Shown here: piece by piece, positions 6,507 through 11,149 of the stretch
Layout: each line of letters opens with the position of its first letter
Numbering within the stretch: the first letter of the stretch is position 1
Source: an uncultured Eubacteriales bacterium
GTDB lineage: Bacteria > Bacillota > Clostridia > Lachnospirales > Lachnospiraceae
Assembly: GCA_900313855.1 (NCBI GenBank)
Contig: OMSZ01000019.1
Coordinates: 1-11,149 of the forward strand
DNA length: 11,149 nucleotides
Reading direction: 5' to 3'
The notes under the pieces: model-generated
Database searches by the model: none
What the model was told of the DNA's origin: nothing
What the model saw: only the letters and a program-made list of their open reading frames with translations
Translations under genes and position numbers: made by a program

Positions 6507-9182
6507 TCAGCTTAACTGGGCAAGTCTCTCCTTAACCGTCTCTAACATTCCTGTATATTTCTCAAGCTTTGCCTTCTCCTCGTCAATCTTAGCCTGAGGT
6601 GCTTTGCCAACAAAATTCGGATTGTTAAGCATTCCTTCGCAACGCTTGATTTCTCCGTTAAGTCTCTTCTCCTCTTTTGCAAGACGCTCCTTCTCCTTAT
6701 CGATATCAACAAGCTCTGCAAACGGCATATATACAACTGCATCATGGATAACCGCTGATACCGCATCATCAGCAATTCCGGTCTTATCAGTCTGAACGAT
6801 AACCTCTGAAGCAAAGCCTAAGGTTGCAAAGAACACCTTGGCATCCTCAAATATCTTCCTAACCTTATCCTTCTCGGAAACAACATAAACCGTTGCCTTC
6901 TTTGAATTAGGAACATTCATATCTGTTCTTAAGTTACGGATTCCTCTAACGGCATCCTTGATCGTATCAACTGCGTACTCGTCCTCTGCAAAGTTCCATT
7001 CATCCTTATATACAGGCCATGATGCTATCATAACAGACTCTTCCATTGTAGCCGCATCCACTCCTGCCTCGATAAGCACCTCGCGAAGATTAACGTATAT
7101 CTCCTCTGTGATAAACGGCATATAAGGATGGAGCATTTTAAGTGCCTCTATAAGAACTGTCTTAAGTGTCCAGATTGCTGCCGCCTTGGTAGTGTCATCA
7201 TCATTATAAAGACGCGGTTTAACCATCTCAATGTACCAGTCACAGAACTCCTCCCAGATAAAATCATATACCTTAGAGGCTGCGATACCAAGCTCGTATT
7301 TATCAAGATTCTCTGTCATATCCTTGGCAAGAGTATTGACCTTTGACAATATCCATCTGTCAGCAAGCGTAAGGTCAGAGGTTGATACCTCGGATATCTT
7401 AGCCTTTTCCATATTCATCATTATGAAACGTGAAGCATTCCATACCTTGTTGGCAAAATTACGGCTTGCCTCTACACGCTCCCAGTAAAAACGCATATCA
7501 TTACCCGGAGCATTACCTGTGATAAGAGTAAATCTCAACGCATCCGCACCGTATTTATCAATAACCTCAAGCGGATCAATTCCGTTACCGAGTGATTTAC
7601 TCATCTTTCTTCCCTGATCATCACGAACAAGACCATGGAAGAGAACTGTATGGAACGGGAGCTCTCCCGTCTGCTCAATTGAAGAAAATACCATCCTTAT
7701 TACCCAGAAGAAAATGATATCGTATCCCGTTACAAGCACATCTGTCGGGAAGAAATAGTCAAGCTCCTCAGTCTTTTTAGGCCATCCGAGTGTTGAGAAC
7801 GGCCATAATGCTGATGAGAACCATGTATCAAGAGTATCCGGATCCTGTTTCATATTAGTGCTGCCGCATTTAGGACATGTATGAACCTCATCCTTTGATA
7901 CAACAATCTCACCGCAATCCTGACAGTAATATGCAGGGATTCTGTGTCCCCACCAGAGCTGTCTTGATACACACCAGTCACGGATATTTTCAAGCCAGTT
8001 ATAATAATTCTTATTCATACGCTCAGGAATAAGCTTAAGCTTGCCGGATTTGACAGCCTCTAATGCAGGCTTAGCCATTTCCTCCATCTTAACAAACCAC
8101 TGCGGTTTGATAAGAGGCTCAACAGTAGTCTTACAGCGGTCATGGATACCTACTGCATGCTCATGAGGAACTGTCTTAACCAAAAGTCCCTGTGCCTCAA
8201 GGTCAGCAAGCATTGCCTTTCTTGCCTCATATCTGTCCATTCCCGCATACTTGCCGCCAATCTCATTGATAGTGGCATCATCATTCATGATGTTGATCTC
8301 TTCAAGATTATGACGTTTACCAACCTCAAAATCGTTAGGGTCATGAGCAGGTGTAATCTTAACACAGCCTGTTCCAAACTCTTTATCAACATACTCATCC
8401 GCAATAACAGGAATCTCCCTGTCCGTAAGCGGAAGCTTTAACATCTTACCGATTATATCCTTATATCTCTCATCCTCAGGATTAACAGCAACAGCAGTAT
8501 CTCCAAGCAATGTTTCCGGACGTGTCGTTGCAATTTCTACAAAGCGTCCTTCCTCTCCAACAATCGGATAATTGATATGCCAGAAATTACCCTGCTGGTC
8601 CTCATGCAAAACCTCTGCATCTGAAATGGTAGTCTGACACACAGGACACCAGTTGACTATTCTTGAACCTTTATATATCCAGCCCTTTTCATAGAGCTTG
8701 CAGAACACTTCATTGACCGCATCATTGTTGCCGTCATCCATTGTGAAACGCTCTCTGTCCCAGTCAGCAGATGAACCAAGTTTTTTAAGCTGATTAATGA
8801 TCCTTCCGCCGTACTCTGCCTTCCACTCCCAGGCTTTCTCAAGGAAGCCGTCACGTCCGAGGTCTTCTTTATCGATTCCTTTCTCTTTCAATGCTTCGAT
8901 TATCTTAACCTCAGTTGCAATTGCTGCATGGTCTGTTCCCGGCTGCCACAAAGCATTGTAGCCCTCCATTCTCTTATAACGGATAAGAATATCCTGCATC
9001 GTATTATCAAGAGCATGTCCCATATGAAGCTGACCCGTGATATTCGGAGGCGGCATTACGATAGTAAACGGTTTTCTGCTTCTATCCACCTCTGCGTGAA
9101 AATATTTTTTGTCCAACCAGTTCTTGTAAATTCTGTCTTCAATATCGGACGGATTGTAGTTCTTTTCCAATTCCTTTGCCAT
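6507..9182 (-). CDS. valS: Valine--tRNA ligase (valyl-tRNA synthetase)
   Basis: A class I aminoacyl-tRNA synthetase, it charges tRNA-Val with valine in the cytoplasm and edits mischarged threonine. The 891-residue protein is full length. It shows the N-terminal motif [17 protein letters not shown] with the HIGH-type HMGH at 53-56 and the KMSKS loop at 526-530. A CP1 editing domain lies at about 195-350 ([15 protein letters not shown], then [19 protein letters not shown]). A zinc ribbon has C420, C423, C436 and C439, with a further CPVC at 179-182. An anticodon-binding helical domain follows, and a C-terminal coiled coil of about 65 residues completes the protein. The ATG at 9182 follows AAGGAG by 9 bases. 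It lies only 42 bp after the carboxypeptidase gene on the same strand. No T-box leader is seen, although many Firmicute valS genes have one. Confidence 0.98.
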   Translation of the reverse strand: MAKELEKNYNPSDIEDRIYKNWLDKKYFHAEVDRSRKPFTIVMPPPNITGQLHMGHALDNTMQDILIRYKRMEGYNALWQPGTDHAAIATEVKIIEALKEKGIDKEDLGRDGFLEKAWEWKAEYGGRIINQLKKLGSSADWDRERFTMDDGNNDAVNEVFCKLYEKGWIYKGSRIVNWCPVCQTTISDAEVLHEDQQGNFWHINYPIVGEEGRFVEIATTRPETLLGDTAVAVNPEDERYKDIIGKMLKLPLTDREIPVIADEYVDKEFGTGCVKITPAHDPNDFEVGKRHNLEEINIMNDDATINEIGGKYAGMDRYEARKAMLADLEAQGLLVKTVPHEHAVGIHDRCKTTVEPLIKPQWFVKMEEMAKPALEAVKSGKLKLIPERMNKNYYNWLENIRDWCVSRQLWWGHRIPAYYCQDCGEIVVSKDEVHTCPKCGSTNMKQDPDTLDTWFSSALWPFSTLGWPKKTEELDYFFPTDVLVTGYDIIFFWVIRMVFSSIEQTGELPFHTVLFHGLVRDDQGRKMSKSLGNGIDPLEVIDKYGADALRFTLITGNAPGNDMRFYWERVEASRNFANKVWNASRFIMMNMEKAKISEVSTSDLTLADRWILSKVNTLAKDMTENLDKYELGIAASKVYDFIWEEFCDWYIEMVKPRLYNDDDTTKAAAIWTLKTVLIEALKMLHPYMPFITEEIYVNLREVLIEAGVDAATMEESVMIASWPVYKDEWNFAEDEYAVDTIKDAVRGIRNLRTDMNVPNSKKATVYVVSEKDKVRKIFEDAKVFFATLGFASEVIVQTDKTGIADDAVSAVIHDAVVYMPFAELVDIDKEKERLAKEEKRLNGEIKRCEGMLNNPNFVGKAPQAKIDEEKAKLEKYTGMLETVKERLAQLS

Positions 9183-9212
9183 GATCCTGTTCTCCTTTAA
9201 AAAATAAACTAT

Positions 9213-9218
9213 ATTATA
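9213..9218 (-). promoter_or_regulatory. Isolated -10-like box before valS
   Basis: On the minus strand a perfect TATAAT lies about 30 bp upstream of the valS ATG, but no matching -35 box occurs 16-18 bp further upstream. The gap is AT-rich, so this may be chance. valS may instead depend on readthrough from the carboxypeptidase gene. Confidence 0.25.
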
Positions 9219-9224
9219 TATTCT

Positions 9225-11149
9225 TTAATTAGCCAGAGATCTGTATATTCCCACATGGTCATATATACATCTCCATGAGCTGTAGGTATCACCCGTGACA
9301 CATACATACTCCTTGCCGGAATTACTTCTGTAATAGCTTGCGCAGCAGAATCCCGCTGCATTAACGAATCCGGTCTTTGCGCCAAGCACCTCGCCGCCGG
9401 TATCCTTATCCTCTATTCGCCTCATAAACCAGTTAGAAATCTGAATTCCATCGGTTGCAATAAGCATCACGCCCGGATCGATCTCCTCGGTTGTTCCTTC
9501 CTCAGTCGATGGTGAACTACTTTCTGTGGTACTGTCTGTACTCTTAGCTTCACCTTCTGCAGTCTCCGTAGTTGATGAATCATTCTCCCCCTGATTACCG
9601 GCATCCCGGTCAGAATCTGTTTCATTAACGGTCATTCCAAGTTCCTTTCTCACCTCTTCAGGAAGGATCATCGGGTCCGGAGTTGTCTGGTAAACCCTTG
9701 TATTAAGTACCTCTTTAAGCAATTCATTCTGCATAGCCGTGGAAAGAATTACTGCCATATCCTCCATCGTACAATGAAGATTCTCATCATACATACCGAC
9801 AACATTGGTAAAATGTGCCGTATCACTGATGCCAAGCTCTTCTGCTTTCTCATTCATTTTCTCAACAAATGCCTCGTGACTTCCGCAGCAATACTGCGCC
9901 AGCCCCACAGCAGCATCTGCTCCGGAACACACTATGGTACCGTAAATGAGATCTCTTACCGTGACTTTCTCTCCAACAAGAAAACCCACTGCACTTCCGT
10001 CATGATCATAAGCATATTTTACCGCTTCATCAGTCATAATAAATGTATCATCAAGATCCTCAATAAGATCAGCCGCCGTAAGCACGGTTAGTATCTTTGT
10101 CATCGATGCCGGATTGACCACCACATCACTGTCACGCTTAGCCACTATGGAATCATCCGAAAGATCAACAAGCACCATGTAACGACTTGTAAGCATCTGT
10201 GTCTCCGGTATATTATCCGGATTCGGATTAGTTGAATTAAGCGAGCCGTCTCTTGCCTCTAAAGTAATCGACGGATACAGCTCCTCCTGTGTGGCATCCC
10301 GCTGCTCATTATTATCATTCCTAAAGATCGGCCATTCCTCCTTAGAAAATCTCAAGCTGAATGGATTGCTGTTATAAACTATCGTGCTGTCCGTAGTATG
10401 CGGTTTATGTAATGTATAATCAACTGTTGCATAAGGTCCTTTCTGTTCCTCAGTAGTTGACTCCTCTGTAGTTGCTTCAGTTGTAGTTGCCTCTTCAGTA
10501 ACTGCTTCGGTTACAGGTTCCTTCTTTTTGAAAGAAAAATCAGTAAAACCATCCGTAAAATAAAAGGTTGCAAACGCACCTCCACCCACAAGCAGAAGTA
10601 TTAATATAACCGCTATTGCTGTTGCCGGACTCTTGTCCTTTTTATGTTTTCTTCCCTTAGAAGAATTGTCAATATAAGCTGAACTTCCGAAAATCTCATC
10701 ATCCTTATGCCTGATAGTATCTATAACCGGTGGTTCATAGCTTTCATCAAGCAAAGATACATTAAGCGGGCTGTCCGGACTGATAGTGCTGTCTTTTTTC
10801 CCTGATGGTTCATCCTCAAACCGTTCAGGCTCATTGCTAATATCTTCATCAGCACCTGTTCCTGAGTAGCCCGGCTGTGCACCTATATTATCACTCTGCA
10901 CATCCGCGCTTACCGGTTTCATCCTAGCAGTTGTATAATCCTGAAAGCTTTCTATTTCCGGCTCTAACTCAATATATGATGTAAGACCCTGTGTGCCGGC
11001 ATAATCCTGTCCGCCCTGAGCATATCCTGCCTCTCCGACATAACCCTGTCCGGCCTGAGTATATCCGCCCTCTCCGACATAATCCTGTCCGTCCTGAGCA
11101 TATCCTGCCTCTCCGACATAACCCTGTCCGTCCTGAGCATACCCGGCTG
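9225..11149 (-). CDS. Membrane-anchored D-alanyl-D-alanine carboxypeptidase (peptidase S11), 5' end outside the window
   Basis: This is a serine DD-peptidase expected to remove the terminal D-Ala from peptidoglycan stem peptides outside the membrane. The frame is open to the right edge with at least 640 residues; an internal ATG at 10922 has no ribosome site, so the true start lies beyond. Numbered from the first full codon (11147): four 13-residue repeats (1-52), an acidic cytoplasmic region, a Lys-rich stop before one TM helix (about 174-197), a Thr/Glu-rich linker (about 210-235), then the catalytic domain. SMTK (348-351) holds the catalytic Ser and Lys, SGA (408-410) replaces the usual SxN, and KTG is at 591-593. 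A Ser/Thr/Glu-rich insertion (about 508-555) lies between the last two. The protein ends 47 residues after KTG, so there is no PBP5-type C-terminal domain. It is probably upstream of valS in one transcript. Confidence 0.85.
   Translation of the reverse strand, partial: AGYAQDGQGYVGEAGYAQDGQDYVGEGGYTQAGQGYVGEAGYAQGGQDYAGTQGLTSYIELEPEIESFQDYTTARMKPVSADVQSDNIGAQPGYSGTGADEDISNEPERFEDEPSGKKDSTISPDSPLNVSLLDESYEPPVIDTIRHKDDEIFGSSAYIDNSSKGRKHKKDKSPATAIAVILILLLVGGGAFATFYFTDGFTDFSFKKKEPVTEAVTEEATTTEATTEESTTEEQKGPYATVDYTLHKPHTTDSTIVYNSNPFSLRFSKEEWPIFRNDNNEQRDATQEELYPSITLEARDGSLNSTNPNPDNIPETQMLTSRYMVLVDLSDDSIVAKRDSDVVVNPASMTKILTVLTAADLIEDLDDTFIMTDEAVKYAYDHDGSAVGFLVGEKVTVRDLIYGTIVCSGADAAVGLAQYCCGSHEAFVEKMNEKAEELGISDTAHFTNVVGMYDENLHCTMEDMAVILSTAMQNELLKEVLNTRVYQTTPDPMILPEEVRKELGMTVNETDSDRDAGNQGENDSSTTETAEGEAKSTDSTTESSSPSTEEGTTEEIDPGVMLIATDGIQISNWFMRRIEDKDTGGEVLGAKTGFVNAAGFCCASYYRSNSGKEYVCVTGDTYSSWRCIYDHVGIYRSLAN
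10992..11147 (-). repeat. Four in-frame 39-bp tandem repeats encoding 13-residue units
   Basis: On the minus strand the units occupy 11147-11109, 11108-11070, 11069-11031 and 11030-10992. They translate as AGYAQDGQGYVGE, AGYAQDGQDYVGE, GGYTQAGQGYVGE and AGYAQGGQDYAGT. The units are Gly/Tyr/Gln-rich and sit at the cytoplasmic N-terminus of the carboxypeptidase. The array probably continues past the window edge, so copy number is a minimum. Confidence 0.9.

Noticed and set aside
9225..10922. Carboxypeptidase starting at the ATG at 10922
   Set aside because: No Shine-Dalgarno precedes it, and the same frame continues upstream through coding-like repeats to the window edge without a stop.
10992..11149. 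CRISPR array or intergenic tandem repeat
   Set aside because: The 39-bp units are contiguous without spacers, keep the reading frame, and encode a consistent 13-residue repeat.

Overview
The window looks like a chromosomal segment of a low- to mid-GC Firmicute, most likely a Clostridia member of the Lachnospiraceae type. Reasons: strong GGAGG-type ribosome binding sites, TTGACA/TATAAT promoters, a zinc-ribbon form of ribosomal protein L33, a short single-helix SecE, and a Gram-positive-style valyl-tRNA synthetase. This placement is inference; no marker in the window fixes the genus.

Layout, left to right. Positions 1-1333 hold the end of a minus-strand translation/transcription operon, rpmG-secE-nusG, with a large hairpin directly after nusG. 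Its upstream intergenic region combines the terminator zone of the next gene with a candidate operon promoter. Positions 1334-3388 (minus) encode a membrane chemoreceptor with its own sigma-A-like promoter. Positions 3609-5147 (minus) encode a sodium:solute symporter ending in a strong terminator. A 281-bp divergent intergenic region (5148-5428) carries two outward-facing promoters with a palindromic element between them. Positions 5429-6355 (plus) encode a three-S1-domain RNA-binding protein. It converges on valS (6507-9182, minus) over a shared bidirectional terminator. Positions 9225-11149 (minus) encode a membrane-anchored D,D-carboxypeptidase whose 5' end runs off the right edge of the window.

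The genes are mostly housekeeping: transcription elongation (NusG), secretion (SecE), translation (L33, the S1 protein, ValS), sensing (chemoreceptor), uptake (symporter) and wall maturation (carboxypeptidase). No mobile element, CRISPR array, tRNA or rRNA gene is visible. I see no convincing undescribed multi-gene system. The least ordinary items are the cytoplasmic 13-residue tandem repeats and internal Thr/Ser/Glu-rich insertion of the carboxypeptidase, its SGA in place of the usual SxN motif, and several structured intergenic elements.
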